Shown here: positions 7,939 to 17,871 of the stretch, piece after piece | Layout of the letters: each line of letters starts with the position of its first letter | Numbering within the stretch: the stretch's first letter is position 1 | Source of the DNA: Marinobacterium sp. | GTDB taxonomy: Bacteria; Pseudomonadota; Gammaproteobacteria; Pseudomonadales; Balneatricaceae | Length of the DNA stretch: 64,000 nucleotides | Assembly: GCA_030602245.1 (NCBI GenBank) | Contig: JAUWAC010000005.1 | Span: 98,199 to 162,198, forward strand | Direction of reading: 5' to 3' | Position numbers and translations under genes: made by a program | The notes under the pieces: model-generated | Databases searched by the model: none | Told to the model about the DNA's origin: nothing | The model's input: only the letters and a program-made list of their open reading frames with translations

Positions 7939-10050
7939 TTGTCGTCAAACCCCGGCTTGCTGCTTGATGAGCGGCGCCTGGCGGGGAATCTTGGTATTCC
8001 GCTGCTGCTGCTCGTGGTATTGGCGATGGTCACGCTGCCGATGCCGCCGTTTCTCCTCGATGTTTTCTTTACCTTCAACATCGCACTGTCGATCGTGGTA
8101 CTGCTGGTGGCGATCTACGCCCTGCGCCCGCTCGATTTTGCCGTGTTTCCGACGGTGCTGCTGGCGGCGACTCTGCTGCGTCTGGCGCTGAACGTGGCGT
8201 CGACCCGTGTCGTGCTGCTGTATGGCCATGAAGGCACCGGTGCTGCCGGCAAGGTGATTCAGGCGTTCGGCGATGTGGTCGTTGGCGGTAACTACATCGT
8301 CGGTATCATCGTGTTCATGATTCTTTTGATCATCAACTTCGTGGTGGTGACCAAAGGTGCCGGGCGTATCTCCGAAGTGAGCGCGCGCTTCACACTGGAT
8401 GCGATGCCCGGTAAGCAGATGGCGATCGATGCCGATCTCAACGCCGGCCTGATCAGTCAGGACGAGGCGCGTTCGCGTCGTGCCGAGGTCACCCAAGAAG
8501 CGGATTTCTACGGCGCGATGGACGGTGCGTCCAAGTTTGTGCGCGGCGATGCCGTGGCGGGGATCCTGATTCTCGTCATCAACCTGTTTGGCGGCTTCGG
8601 CATCGGCATGATTCAGCACAATCTCAGTTTCGATCTGGCGCTGCAGTACTACGCGCTGCTGACGATCGGTGACGGCCTCGTCGCCCAGATCCCGTCGCTG
8701 CTGCTGTCCACTGCCGCCGCTGTCATGGTGACCCGTGCCAACTCCTCCGAAGCGATGGGTTCGCAGGTGTTCCGGCAGATGTTCGCCTCGCCGCGCGCGC
8801 TCTATGTGTCGGCCGCGATTCTGGCGATCATGGGCAGTGTGCCGGGGATGCCGCATTTCGCGTTCCTGTCGCTGGCGCTGGCCGCCGCCGGAATCGGCTG
8901 GTACATCAATCGGCAGAAGAAGCAGGCCGAGGCGCAGGCGCTGGAAGCCGGCAAAGAGCCGGAGAAAGCAGAGTCGGAAGCGCCTGAAGAAGCCGGTGAA
9001 CTCGGTTGGGACGACGTCATGCCGGTGGATATGGTCGGGCTTGAGGTCGGTTATCGCCTGATTCCGATGGTCGACAAGATGCAGGGCGGGCAGCTGCTGA
9101 ATCGAATCAAGGGCGTGCGCAAGAAGCTGTCACAGGAGCTGGGTTTTCTGGTGCCTTCGGTGCATATCCGCGATAACCTCGATCTGCTGCCGGGTGCCTA
9201 CCGGATCACGATGATGGGGGTTATCGTCGGCGAGGCCGAGGTGTACCCGGATCGGGAGCTGGCGATCAATCCGGGGCAGGTGTTCGGCAAGATCGAGGGA
9301 ATCGAGGTCAAGGATCCGGCATTCGGGCTTGATGCAATCTGGATCGAAAAGGCGCAGAAGGAGCGCGCACAGACCCTCGGCTACACTGTAGTCGATGCGA
9401 GCACCGTGGTCGCGACCCATATCAACAAGGTGTTGCAGAGCCATGCCCATGAACTGCTCGGGCATGAAGAGGTGCAGCAGCTGCTCGATATGCTGGCAGA
9501 GAAGTCGCCCAAGCTGGTTGAAGAGCTGGTGCCGAAAAAGCTGTCCATCAGTGTATTGTTGAAGGTACTGCAGAATCTGCTGATGGAACAGGTGCCGCTG
9601 AAGGATTTCCGCACCATCATGGAGTCCCTGGCGGAGGCGATCAACCGCACCCAGGATCCGCTGGCGCTGACCGCCGCTGTGCGGGTGTCGTTGGCGCGCC
9701 TGATCGTGCAGACCGTTAACGGTCCGGGCGCCGACATGCCGGTCATTACGCTCGACCCGCAACTGGAGCAGATGCTGCTCAGCTCAATGCAGCAGCGCCA
9801 GCAGGGTGAAGAGGGACTGGTGCTCGAGCCCGGCATGGCGGAGCGGCTGCAGAAGTCGCTGTCGCAGGCGGCACAGAATCAGGAAATGAAAGGGCAACCG
9901 TCGATACTGCTGGTATCGGCGCCGATCCGGCCGCTGCTGGCCAAGTTTGTGCGTTATGGTGAGCAGCAGATCCATGTACTCTCCTATCAGGAGATACCGG
10001 AAAACAAGAATGTCACCATAGTGGCGACCGTCGGGGGACAAAATGGCTAA
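7939..10050 (+). CDS. flhA: Flagellar export apparatus protein FlhA
   Basis: Core gate of the flagellar type III export machine in the inner membrane; its large cytoplasmic domain docks export chaperones and substrates. About 703 residues: eight helices in the first 320 (NLGIPLLLLVVLAMVTLPMPPFLLDVFF; conserved loop with DAMPGKQMAIDADLNAGLI), then the cytoplasmic FlhA_C domain with the HINKVLQSHAHELLGHEEVQ segment. The start is most likely TTG at 7939, with GGGGTGGAG upstream and about 16 residues before GNLGIP, the length seen in Pseudomonas FlhA. The in-frame ATG at 7876 lies in the hairpin and upstream of the predicted transcription start. First gene of the flagellar/chemotaxis cluster; flhB is not directly upstream as it often is. 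Confidence 0.95.
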   Translation: MSSNPGLLLDERRLAGNLGIPLLLLVVLAMVTLPMPPFLLDVFFTFNIALSIVVLLVAIYALRPLDFAVFPTVLLAATLLRLALNVASTRVVLLYGHEGTGAAGKVIQAFGDVVVGGNYIVGIIVFMILLIINFVVVTKGAGRISEVSARFTLDAMPGKQMAIDADLNAGLISQDEARSRRAEVTQEADFYGAMDGASKFVRGDAVAGILILVINLFGGFGIGMIQHNLSFDLALQYYALLTIGDGLVAQIPSLLLSTAAAVMVTRANSSEAMGSQVFRQMFASPRALYVSAAILAIMGSVPGMPHFAFLSLALAAAGIGWYINRQKKQAEAQALEAGKEPEKAESEAPEEAGELGWDDVMPVDMVGLEVGYRLIPMVDKMQGGQLLNRIKGVRKKLSQELGFLVPSVHIRDNLDLLPGAYRITMMGVIVGEAEVYPDRELAINPGQVFGKIEGIEVKDPAFGLDAIWIEKAQKERAQTLGYTVVDASTVVATHINKVLQSHAHELLGHEEVQQLLDMLAEKSPKLVEELVPKKLSISVLLKVLQNLLMEQVPLKDFRTIMESLAEAINRTQDPLALTAAVRVSLARLIVQTVNGPGADMPVITLDPQLEQMLLSSMQQRQQGEEGLVLEPGMAERLQKSLSQAAQNQEMKGQPSILLVSAPIRPLLAKFVRYGEQQIHVLSYQEIPENKNVTIVATVGGQNG

Positions 10051-10084
10051 CGATTTCCCACCTGTCGGCCGATAAGGGACGAAT

Positions 10085-11581
10085 ATGAAGGTAAAACGCA
10101 TATTTGCACCGGACATGCGCCAGGCCATGCGGCGCGTCCGCGAAGAGATCGGCCCCGATGCCGTGATCGTCTCCAACCACCGGGTTGCCGGCGGCGTGGA
10201 GATTGTGGTCGCCCGTGAGGAGGAATACGAGGCCGCGCAGGCCGAGTTGCAGCGTGAGCGCGCCCGCCGTCGCGAAGAGCAGGTCAGGATTCTGACGGCC
10301 GGTCGCCAGACGCGCGAGTCGAAGCCGGAGCGGTCCCGGGATCAGGCACTGGATGCGGAACTCGAACGTGCCCGGCTCGATCTGGCGCGTGCCCGCGAAG
10401 GGCTCGCCCGGCCGGAAGTCAGCCGTAACGCCAACCGCCAGCTCGAAAGTGGTGAAGACGAGGAGCTGCAGTCGATTCTCGAATCCCTGCGCGCGCGTCA
10501 GCGCGAGCGTGCGGCCGCGGGACTGGATGACGAGACGCCCCTGCGCAGTGCCAAACCGCGCCCGCCGGTACGCCCGGATCCCGCGCCGGAACCCCGGCTC
10601 GCCGACCAGGACCTGATCCGCAATATGCAGGACGAGATTCATCAGCTGCGGGCGATGCTGGAGCAGCAGCTCAGTGCACCACAGCCGTCGGCCGCGCCGG
10701 CGCCGGTGCGTCAGGAGATGGCGATGCCGGATGCGGGCTTCGCGGCTTTCGATGCGCCCGAGTCCGGTCTCAAGGGGCAGCTCGGACGACGTTTCCAGCG
10801 CCTGGGGCTTGGCGAGCGGCTGTCACGTTCGCTGCTGGCCTCGATCGAGCCGGATCTGGCGATCGACAAGGCATGGCGCAATGCGCTGGCGCGACTGGCC
10901 GATTCGATCCCGGTGATCGGCGAGGAGCTGATCGAGCGCGGTGGCATGATCGCCTTTTTAGGCCCGACCGGCGTTGGCAAGACCACGACCATCGGCAAAC
11001 TCGCGGCCCGCTACGTCCTGCAGCACGGCAGCTCGAGCCTTGCGCTGGTCACCACCGACAGCTTCCGTATCGCCGCGCATGAGCAGCTCAAGACCTTTGG
11101 CCGGATTCTCGATGTGCCGGTGCGGGTCGTCGACGAAAATCATTCGCTGGAAGAGGTGCTGCAGTCGCTCAAGGGCAAGCGTCTGGTGCTGATCGATACG
11201 GCGGGCATGAATGCACAGGATCCGGCCGGACAGCTGCAGCTGGAGATGCTTGAGAGCGTCTCGATGCGGATCAAGAAACTGCTGGTACTGTCCTGCTCCA
11301 GCCAGCGTCAGTTGCTCGAGAGTGCCTGGCAGACCTATTCCCGACTGGGATTGCAGGGCTGCGTGCTGAGCAAGATGGACGAGTCCGGCAGTCTGGGTGA
11401 GGCGCTGACGCTGGCGGTGGAGAAGCAGATGCCGATCGCGTACGTCGCCGATGGTCAGAAGATTCCTGACGATATCGGGTTGGCGCGTCGCCATGATCTG
11501 GTCAGTCGCGCCGTGGTCACGGCTCAGCGTGACGGCGAACGGGCCAAAGCCGACAAGGATCGCCTGTTCCGGGCAGGCTGA
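10085..11581 (+). CDS. flhF: Flagellar biosynthesis GTPase FlhF
   Basis: SRP-type GTPase that marks the cell pole for flagellum assembly. 498 residues: a short N-terminal B domain (MKVKRIFAPDMRQAMRRVREEIGPDAVI), a long charged, Pro/Arg/Glu-rich linker (about 60-220), then the NG domain with the P-loop GPTGVGKTTTIGK from residue 293 and the switch and guanine motifs (VTTDSFRIAAHEQLKTFG, LIDTAGM, SKMDESG). Start ATG has an AAGGGA site. It stands between flhA and fleN, as in Pseudomonas, where FlhF promotes and FleN limits the number of polar flagella. This predicts a polar flagellum. Confidence 0.95.
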   Translation: MKVKRIFAPDMRQAMRRVREEIGPDAVIVSNHRVAGGVEIVVAREEEYEAAQAELQRERARRREEQVRILTAGRQTRESKPERSRDQALDAELERARLDLARAREGLARPEVSRNANRQLESGEDEELQSILESLRARQRERAAAGLDDETPLRSAKPRPPVRPDPAPEPRLADQDLIRNMQDEIHQLRAMLEQQLSAPQPSAAPAPVRQEMAMPDAGFAAFDAPESGLKGQLGRRFQRLGLGERLSRSLLASIEPDLAIDKAWRNALARLADSIPVIGEELIERGGMIAFLGPTGVGKTTTIGKLAARYVLQHGSSSLALVTTDSFRIAAHEQLKTFGRILDVPVRVVDENHSLEEVLQSLKGKRLVLIDTAGMNAQDPAGQLQLEMLESVSMRIKKLLVLSCSSQRQLLESAWQTYSRLGLQGCVLSKMDESGSLGEALTLAVEKQMPIAYVADGQKIPDDIGLARRHDLVSRAVVTAQRDGERAKADKDRLFRAG

Positions 11582-11590
11582 CAGTTGAGT

Positions 11591-12412
11591 ATGAATATGA
11601 AGCAGTCACACCCGGTCAAGGTGGTAGCGGTCACAGGCGGCAAGGGCGGCGTCGGCAAGACTAACGTGTCGGTCAATCTGGCGGCGGCGCTGGGCGAAAT
11701 GGGGCGGCGCACCGTGCTGATGGATGCGGACCTCGGGCTTGCCAACGTGGACGTCATGCTCGGTCTCAGGCCCAAACGCAATATTTCCGATGTGCTGGCC
11801 GGCGAGTGCACGCTCAACGACGTCATGCTCGATGCGGGCGAGAACTTCCGTATCGTGCCGGCTGCGTCCGGTACGCAGGAGATGACCGCGCTCAGTGCGC
11901 ATCAGCACGCAGAACTGATCCATGCCTTTACCGATATTGCCGATGAGCTCGATGTGCTGATCGTCGATACCGCCGCCGGCATCTCGGAGTCGGTGGTCAG
12001 CTTTATTCGCGCGGCGCAGGAGGTGCTGGTTGTCGTCTGTGACGAGCCCACGTCGATCACCGATGCCTATGCGCTGATCAAGCTTCTCAGCCGTGATTAC
12101 GGCATGACCCGGTTCCGGGTATTGGCCAACATGGTGCGCAACGAGTCCGAAGGTCGCAACATGTTCAGCAAGCTGCTCACGGTCACCGATCGCTTCCTTG
12201 ACGTCACGCTTCAATACCTTGGCTCAATCCCTTATGATGAGTCGGTGCGTAAGGCCGTCCAAAAGCAAACGCCTGTTTTAAAAGCGTTTTCAAAAAGTAA
12301 GTCAGCCATCGCATACAGGCAGCTCGCCAACAAGGTCGACGAGTGGCCGGTGTCGACAACGTCGCGCGGTCATCTGGAGTTCTTCGTTGAGCGTCTGGTT
12401 CAGGGAGCTTAG
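11591..12412 (+). CDS. fleN: Flagellar number regulator FleN (FlhG), MinD-like ATPase
   Basis: MinD/ParA-family ATPase of about 273 residues that restrains FleQ-type activation and FlhF so that one polar flagellum is built. The deviant Walker A motif GGKGGVGKT is at residues about 16-24, the Walker B stretch is LIVDTAAGIS, and the middle holds the typical MDADLGLANVDVMLGL. The start is ATG 11591 or 11597; an in-frame TTG at 11585 is also possible. Ten bases after flhF, before fliA, so surely cotranscribed. Confidence 0.93.
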   Translation: MNMKQSHPVKVVAVTGGKGGVGKTNVSVNLAAALGEMGRRTVLMDADLGLANVDVMLGLRPKRNISDVLAGECTLNDVMLDAGENFRIVPAASGTQEMTALSAHQHAELIHAFTDIADELDVLIVDTAAGISESVVSFIRAAQEVLVVVCDEPTSITDAYALIKLLSRDYGMTRFRVLANMVRNESEGRNMFSKLLTVTDRFLDVTLQYLGSIPYDESVRKAVQKQTPVLKAFSKSKSAIAYRQLANKVDEWPVSTTSRGHLEFFVERLVQGA

Positions 12413-12433
12413 TCAACGGCATTACGGGCCCTC

Positions 12434-13144
12434 ATGTATAACCAGCTGGAATTCAGGTCAGGGCAGGAACTGGTCGAGCAGTATGCACCGCTGGTCAAGC
12501 GGATCGCACGCCACCTGATGGCAAGGCTGCCGGCCAATGTGGTACTGGATGACCTGATCCAGGCCGGGATGCTGGGTCTGCTCGAAGCTATGAGCAAATA
12601 TGATCCCGGCAAGGGCGCCAGCTTCGAGACCTACGCCGGCATTCGCATTCGCGGCGCCATCATCGACGAGGTGCGTCGAGGTGACTGGACGCCCCGCTCC
12701 GTGCATCGCAACGCCCGCCGTGTCAGTGAAGCGATTGCTGCCGTTGAGGGGCGCACGGGACGCGATGCCAGTGATTCCGATGTGGCGGCAGAACTGGGTG
12801 TGAGCATTGATACGTATCACTCACTGCTGCAGGATTCCGCTGAAAGCCGGCTGTTCAGCCTTGACGAGCTGACCGAGTCCGGTGAAGACTCGGCCGGAGA
12901 GCAGTTTGCCGGCGCCGATCCAAGTCCGGCGCAGATGATTCAGGACGGTGCCTTCAAGGCGGCGCTGGCCAGGGCGATTGAAGGATTGCCGGAGCGCGAG
13001 AAACTGGTACTGGCGCTCTACTATGATGAAGAGCTCAATCTCAAGGAGATCGGGCAGGTGCTCGGGGTGACCGAGTCACGGGTCAGTCAGATCCACAGCC
13101 AGGCTGCGGCGCGTCTTCGGGCTCGCCTGCGGGACTGGCAATGA
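12434..13144 (+). CDS. fliA: Flagellar sigma factor FliA (sigma-28)
   Basis: RNA polymerase sigma factor for late flagellar genes (flagellin, motor, chemotaxis). 236 residues with region 2 (YAPLVKRIARHLMARLPANVVLDDLIQAGMLGL), region 3 (TPRSVHRNARRVSEA) and region 4 (LPEREKLVLALYYDEELNLKEIGQVLGVTESRVSQIH), all the size and order of FliA. Activity is held by the anti-sigma FlgM, which is not in this window. Start ATG follows a weak ribosome site, 22 bases after fleN, so coupling or readthrough translation is likely. Confidence 0.96.
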   Translation: MYNQLEFRSGQELVEQYAPLVKRIARHLMARLPANVVLDDLIQAGMLGLLEAMSKYDPGKGASFETYAGIRIRGAIIDEVRRGDWTPRSVHRNARRVSEAIAAVEGRTGRDASDSDVAAELGVSIDTYHSLLQDSAESRLFSLDELTESGEDSAGEQFAGADPSPAQMIQDGAFKAALARAIEGLPEREKLVLALYYDEELNLKEIGQVLGVTESRVSQIHSQAAARLRARLRDWQ

Positions 13145-13161
13145 GAAGCCACGGCTTCTCA
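13142..13161 (+). other. Hairpin between fliA and cheY
   Basis: TGAGAAGCC-AC-GGCTTCTCA is a perfect 9-bp stem with a 2-base loop whose left arm includes the fliA stop codon. There is no T tract, so full termination is unlikely. It may slow polymerase, protect the mRNA 3' end or separate fliA from the chemotaxis genes. Confidence 0.45.
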
Positions 13162-13200
13162 GGCGCTAATGAGTAGTGTTAATAACCGGGGGAACCTGTC

Positions 13201-13587
13201 TTGAAGAAAGACATCAAGATTCTCGTCGTCGATGACTTCTCGACGATGAGACGCATCATCAAGAACCTGTTGCGTGATCTGGGGTTCACCAACGTGGATG
13301 AGGCCGATGACGGCAAGACCGCATTGCCGATTCTGAAGCAGGGGCGGATCGACTTCCTGATCACGGACTGGAACATGCCCGGCATGACCGGCATCGACCT
13401 GATCCGCGAGGTGCGCGCCGACCCGAATCTGGCCCATATTCCGGTACTGATGGTGACGGCGGAAGCCAAGCGTGAACAGATCATCGCCGCTGCCCAGGCA
13501 GGTGTTAACGGCTATGTCGTCAAACCGTTCACGGCGGCTGTGCTGAAAGAAAAGATCGACAAGATCTTTGAGCGCCTGCAGGACTAA
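13201..13587 (+). CDS. cheY: Chemotaxis response regulator CheY
   Basis: Single-domain receiver of 128 residues that carries the phosphoryl signal from CheA to the flagellar switch. Acidic pair D11/D12, phospho-acceptor D56 in ITDWNMPG, the switch Thr in MVTAEAKRE and the Lys in VVKPF are all present. The start is TTG at 13201: no in-frame ATG exists nearby and GGGGGAA lies 6 bases upstream. It is 57 bases after fliA with a hairpin between, and precedes cheZ, as in Pseudomonas. Confidence 0.95.
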   Translation: MKKDIKILVVDDFSTMRRIIKNLLRDLGFTNVDEADDGKTALPILKQGRIDFLITDWNMPGMTGIDLIREVRADPNLAHIPVLMVTAEAKREQIIAAAQAGVNGYVVKPFTAAVLKEKIDKIFERLQD

Positions 13588-13607
13588 GTAGAGCTGAGGA
13601 GCGCTTG

Positions 13608-14432
13608 ATGGCAGAGAAGGATATAGCGGTCGATCTCGACGGACTGGAAGACCTGCTCAAACAGAAAGCCCAGGAGCTGGTTGCTGCGCTGGAAGCCGGT
13701 GAGCTGCCGCGCGCGATCGAACTGATCAATCAGCTTCAGACCGCACGCCATGAGGTGTTCTACAACGAAGTGGGGCATTTGACCCGCGGCCTGCATGAGG
13801 CGATCAAATCATTTTCCACCGATGTGGGCGGCCAGCTCGGTGACAAGAAGGAAAGCGGCGGCGAGGCGATGAGCGATGCCTCAGACCGTCTTTCCTATGT
13901 GATCGAGCTGACCGAAGAAACCGCCCACAAGACGATGGACCGGGTCGACCAGTCGCTGAGTCTGGTCGACCGTCTCGATACGCAGAGCAGCCGCTTCCGC
14001 GACCTGCTGCTGCTTGTCGGTCAGCTCGAAGGTGAGTTCGAGGCGCTCAACGGTGTCTATGATCGGACCTGTACGCTGAAGGACGAGTCCGAGAAAACGA
14101 TCGAAGAACTGCGCACGGCGCTGACCGATATTCTCGTTTCCCAGGGGTTTCAGGACATCACCGGCCAGCTGATCCGCCGCGTGATCACGCTGCTGACCCA
14201 GGTGGAAGGTCAGCTGGTGAAGCTGATGGACATGGCCTCCAAGGTCGAGCGTCTGAGCGGCATCGAGAGCTCGGTGCTGGATGACACGGACACGGCTGGC
14301 GCCGACGAAAGCCGCAAAACAGCAAAAAAAGAAGAGGTTCAGGCCGAAGGTCCCCAGATCCGCCGGGACGGCAGCAGCACCGCCTGTGATCAGGACGATG
14401 TTGACGAGTTGCTTTCGAGCCTTGGGTTTTGA
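13608..14432 (+). CDS. cheZ: Protein phosphatase CheZ
   Basis: Dephosphorylates CheY-P at the pole. 274 residues, mostly long helices; the core holds LSYVIELTEETAHKTMDRVDQSL and the catalytic region SQGFQDITGQLIRRVI with the conserved Asp and Gln. The last residues, QDDVDELLSSLGF, are the flexible tail that in E. coli CheZ binds CheY. Similar motifs recur in the linker of the neighbouring CheA. Start ATG 13608 is preferred over the TTG directly before it; GAGGAGCG lies upstream. Confidence 0.94.
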   Translation: MAEKDIAVDLDGLEDLLKQKAQELVAALEAGELPRAIELINQLQTARHEVFYNEVGHLTRGLHEAIKSFSTDVGGQLGDKKESGGEAMSDASDRLSYVIELTEETAHKTMDRVDQSLSLVDRLDTQSSRFRDLLLLVGQLEGEFEALNGVYDRTCTLKDESEKTIEELRTALTDILVSQGFQDITGQLIRRVITLLTQVEGQLVKLMDMASKVERLSGIESSVLDDTDTAGADESRKTAKKEEVQAEGPQIRRDGSSTACDQDDVDELLSSLGF

Positions 14433-14445
14433 TTAGGAGCGCCCT

Positions 14446-16572
14446 ATGAGTTTCGATGTCGATCAGGAAATTCTCGAAGACTTTCTTGTCGAAGCGGGGG
14501 AGATACTCGAGCAGCTGTCCGAGCAGCTCGTGGACCTGGAGCAGCGGCCCGATGACCGGGATCTGCTGAACGCGATCTTCCGTGGCTTCCATACCGTCAA
14601 GGGCGGCGCCGGCTTCCTGCAGCTCGAAGCGATGGTCGAATGCTGTCACAAGGCGGAAAACCTGTTTGACCAGCTGCGCAACGGCGAGCTGGTTGTCACG
14701 TCCGACCTGATGGACGTGGTGCTGCAGGCACTGGATGCGGTCAACAACATGTTTGAATCGGTGCGCAACGGCATTGAGCCGGAACACGCGCCCGACGCAC
14801 TGCTGCAGCGCCTGATCGATTTTGCCGAAGGGCGCGGCGGTGCCGTACCCGGCCCCGGCGCGTCTGCACCGGCACCCGCCCCAGCACCTGCCGCTGAGCC
14901 GGCGCCGGAACCCGAGCCGCTGCCGAGCAACCCCAATACGCCGAATGACGATTTCGAGTCGCTGCTCGGTGATCTCGCCGGCGCCTCTCAGAGTGCAGCC
15001 GACACCGGCGGCGACACGGGGGGCGATTCCGATCTGATCACCGAGGACGAGTTCGAAGCCCTGCTGGATGACCTGCACGGTCCGGGCGGTGCGCCCGGTG
15101 CCGAGAAAAAAGCGCCCGCCAGCGCGGCTCCGGCTCCGGCTGCGGTGGAGTCTTCCGGTGGCGGCGATGATCTGATCACCGACGACGAATTCGAGGATTT
15201 GCTCGATCAGCTGCAGTCCGAGGGGCGTGGGGCATTTGCTCATACGCAGCCGGCCGCGAAGCCGGCGGCGGCTCAACCGTCCCAACCGGTCGCAGCGCCC
15301 ACCCCAGCGCCAGCACCGGAGCCGGCCCAACCGGCCGCGCCGGCCGTATCAGCCAGCGCGCCAGCCAGTGGCGCGGCGCGCGGCGCGGCGGCACAGAAGC
15401 CGGCACCCGAGTCCAACGTGCGCGTCGATACCCGCCTGCTCGACAAGATCATGAACATGGTCGGCGAACTGGTGCTGGTGCGTAACCGACTGGTGCGTCT
15501 GGGCGTGACCCATGAAGACGAGGAGATGGGCAAGGCGCTCGGGACTCTCGATATGGTCACCGCTGACCTGCAGACGTCGGTCATGAAGACCCGCATGCAG
15601 CCGGTCAAGAAAGTATTCGGTCGTTTCCCACGCCTGATCCGCGACCTGTCACGCAACCTCAAGAAAGAGGTGCGTCTGGAGCTGCGCGGTGAAGAAACCG
15701 ATCTCGACAAGAACCTGGTCGAGGCGCTGGCGGATCCGTTGATCCACCTCGTGCGTAACGCGGTTGACCACGGTATCGAAGCGCCGGAAGAGCGTGCCAA
15801 AGCCGGTAAGCCGCGCGAAGGTCACGTGCTGCTCTCTGCCGAGCAGGAAGGCGACCACATCCTGCTGATCATTCAGGATGACGGGGCCGGCATGGATCCG
15901 GAAAAGCTGCGTTCGCTGGCCGTGAAGCGCGGCATGCTGGATGCCGAGTCCGCGCGCCGGCTCACCGATCAGGAGTGTTTCAACCTGATCTTCCAGGCCG
16001 GTTTCTCGACCAAGACCGAGGTGTCCGATGTGTCCGGTCGCGGTGTCGGCATGGATGTGGTCAAGACCAAGATCACCCAGCTCAACGGTACGTTGAGTAT
16101 CGACTCGGTGATCGGTCAGGGAACCCGCATCGCGATTCAGGTGCCGCTGACGCTGGCGATCATGCCGACGCTGATGGTCATTCTCGAGGGGCAGGCGTTC
16201 GCGCTGCCGCTGGTCAACGTCAACGAAATTTTCAACCTGGATCTGACCAAGACCAATATCGTCGATGGTCAGCAGGCGATTATCGTCCGCGATCAGGCCC
16301 TGCCGCTGTTCCACCTCAAGCGCTGGCTGGTCAACGGACAGGAGAGTGCACCGCTGCCCGAGCAGGGCCACGTGGTCATCGTCACCGTGGGTACCACCCG
16401 CGTCGGCTTCGTGGTCGACCAGCTGGTGGGGCAGGAAGAGGTGGTCATCAAGCCGCTCGGCACCATCCTGCACGGCACTCCGGGGCTGTCCGGCGCGACC
16501 ATCACCGGCGACGGTCGTATCGCGCTGATCATCGATATCCCGAACCTGCTCAAGCACTATGCGCAGACCTGA
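14446..16572 (+). CDS. cheA: Chemotaxis histidine kinase CheA
   Basis: Cytoplasmic kinase of the chemoreceptor array, 708 residues. An HPt domain comes first, with H49 in [12 protein letters not shown]. Residues about 128-325 are a long Ala/Pro-rich linker that has three acidic hydrophobic motifs ([37 protein letters not shown]) instead of a clear globular P2 domain. Dimerisation ([25 protein letters not shown]), ATP-binding ([28 protein letters not shown]) and the CheW-like regulatory domain follow. Thirteen bases after cheZ. Linker motifs resemble the CheZ tail and could be CheY-docking sites (inference). Confidence 0.96.
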   Translation: MSFDVDQEILEDFLVEAGEILEQLSEQLVDLEQRPDDRDLLNAIFRGFHTVKGGAGFLQLEAMVECCHKAENLFDQLRNGELVVTSDLMDVVLQALDAVNNMFESVRNGIEPEHAPDALLQRLIDFAEGRGGAVPGPGASAPAPAPAPAAEPAPEPEPLPSNPNTPNDDFESLLGDLAGASQSAADTGGDTGGDSDLITEDEFEALLDDLHGPGGAPGAEKKAPASAAPAPAAVESSGGGDDLITDDEFEDLLDQLQSEGRGAFAHTQPAAKPAAAQPSQPVAAPTPAPAPEPAQPAAPAVSASAPASGAARGAAAQKPAPESNVRVDTRLLDKIMNMVGELVLVRNRLVRLGVTHEDEEMGKALGTLDMVTADLQTSVMKTRMQPVKKVFGRFPRLIRDLSRNLKKEVRLELRGEETDLDKNLVEALADPLIHLVRNAVDHGIEAPEERAKAGKPREGHVLLSAEQEGDHILLIIQDDGAGMDPEKLRSLAVKRGMLDAESARRLTDQECFNLIFQAGFSTKTEVSDVSGRGVGMDVVKTKITQLNGTLSIDSVIGQGTRIAIQVPLTLAIMPTLMVILEGQAFALPLVNVNEIFNLDLTKTNIVDGQQAIIVRDQALPLFHLKRWLVNGQESAPLPEQGHVVIVTVGTTRVGFVVDQLVGQEEVVIKPLGTILHGTPGLSGATITGDGRIALIIDIPNLLKHYAQT

Positions 16573-16605
16573 GCGGGCAGGCCGTGACACGACCGGAGGG
16601 CGTGC

Positions 16606-17871
16606 ATGACGATTCGGGTGCTGATCGTCGACGACTCCGGTTTTTTCCGCCATCGTATCGAAGAGATCCTGCGCGACGACAAGCGCATCGAGGTGGTCGG
16701 CAGCGCCGTTAACGGCCGCGAAGCGGTCGAGAAGGCGCGCGCGCTCAAGCCGGATGTGATCACGATGGACGTGGAGATGCCGCAGCTGAACGGCATCGAT
16801 GCCGTGCGCATCATCATGCGCGAGTGCCCGACCAACGTGCTGATGCTGTCATCGCTGACCCACGAGGGCGCGCGAATCACGCTGGAAGCGCTCGATGCCG
16901 GCGCGGCCGATTACCTGCCCAAGGATATCCGTGCCTGGATGGACAAGAGCCTGTCGATTCGCACCCAGCTGATCGACCGCATTCTTGCCCTGGGCGCCTC
17001 ACGCCGTTTCCGTTCCGGTTCCGTGTTCGAACAGCGCCATCCGCGCTCGCGTGCCACCACCAGCTCCACGATGGTGTTCCGACCGGATGAGCCGCCGCGC
17101 CGCGAACGCCCGACGCCGTCAGCGCGTGGGGTGGGTGAACGGGCCGGCCGTGACAGCACTCGCCCGCTGCGCGCAACGGCGCCGGAGCCGGTGGCGCGTG
17201 CCCGCACCGAGGCGCCGGCCTCGCCGGCACTGCGGCCGCGCGCCTCGGCAACGGAGAGCGATGTCCGCACCAGCACGCCGAGCAAGGTCGTCTTCCCGGA
17301 CTGCCGTATCGTCGTGATCGGCACGTCCACCGGCGGCCCGGCCGCGCTGCAGCGCATTCTGACGCAGATTCCGGCTGATTTTCCCTACCCGATGCTGCTG
17401 GTTCAGCACATGCCGAAAACCTTTACCCAGGTGTTCGCCGAGCGACTCAACCAGCAGTGCAAAATCGCGGTCAAGGAAGCGGAGGATGGCGATCGCCTGA
17501 AGCCGGGGCTCGCGCTGTTGGCGCCGGGCGGATTGCAGATGATGATCGACCCGCGGCAGTCCGACCGCGTGCGCGTGCTCGAAGGCGACACCAAACTGAC
17601 CTACAAGCCGAGCGTGGATGTGACCTACGCCTCGGCGGCGCGCACCTACGGTGCCAAGGTACTGGCGCTGATTCTGACCGGCATGGGCGCCGACGGCTGC
17701 GACGGTGCCCGTCTGCTCAAGCGCGAAGGCGCCACGATCTGGGCGCAAAACCGGGACAGCTGCACCATCTACGGCATGCCGCAGGCCGTGGTCAATGCCG
17801 GTCTTGCCGATGAAGTGCTGGATCTTGAGGACATTGGCCCGCTGCTGGCAAAACAGCGGAGGCGCGGCTGA
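16606..17871 (+). CDS. cheB: Chemotaxis protein-glutamate methylesterase CheB
   Basis: Removes methyl groups from chemoreceptor glutamates (and deamidates Gln) during adaptation. 421 residues: receiver domain with D55 as phospho-acceptor, an unusually long Arg/Pro/Ala-rich linker (about 135-220), then the esterase domain with the catalytic triad S241 (GTSTGGPA), H268 (QHMPKTF) and D363 (GMGADGCDG). cheR is not in the window. Its stop overlaps the motC start by one base, so the two are coupled. Confidence 0.95.
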   Translation: MTIRVLIVDDSGFFRHRIEEILRDDKRIEVVGSAVNGREAVEKARALKPDVITMDVEMPQLNGIDAVRIIMRECPTNVLMLSSLTHEGARITLEALDAGAADYLPKDIRAWMDKSLSIRTQLIDRILALGASRRFRSGSVFEQRHPRSRATTSSTMVFRPDEPPRRERPTPSARGVGERAGRDSTRPLRATAPEPVARARTEAPASPALRPRASATESDVRTSTPSKVVFPDCRIVVIGTSTGGPAALQRILTQIPADFPYPMLLVQHMPKTFTQVFAERLNQQCKIAVKEAEDGDRLKPGLALLAPGGLQMMIDPRQSDRVRVLEGDTKLTYKPSVDVTYASAARTYGAKVLALILTGMGADGCDGARLLKREGATIWAQNRDSCTIYGMPQAVVNAGLADEVLDLEDIGPLLAKQRRRG

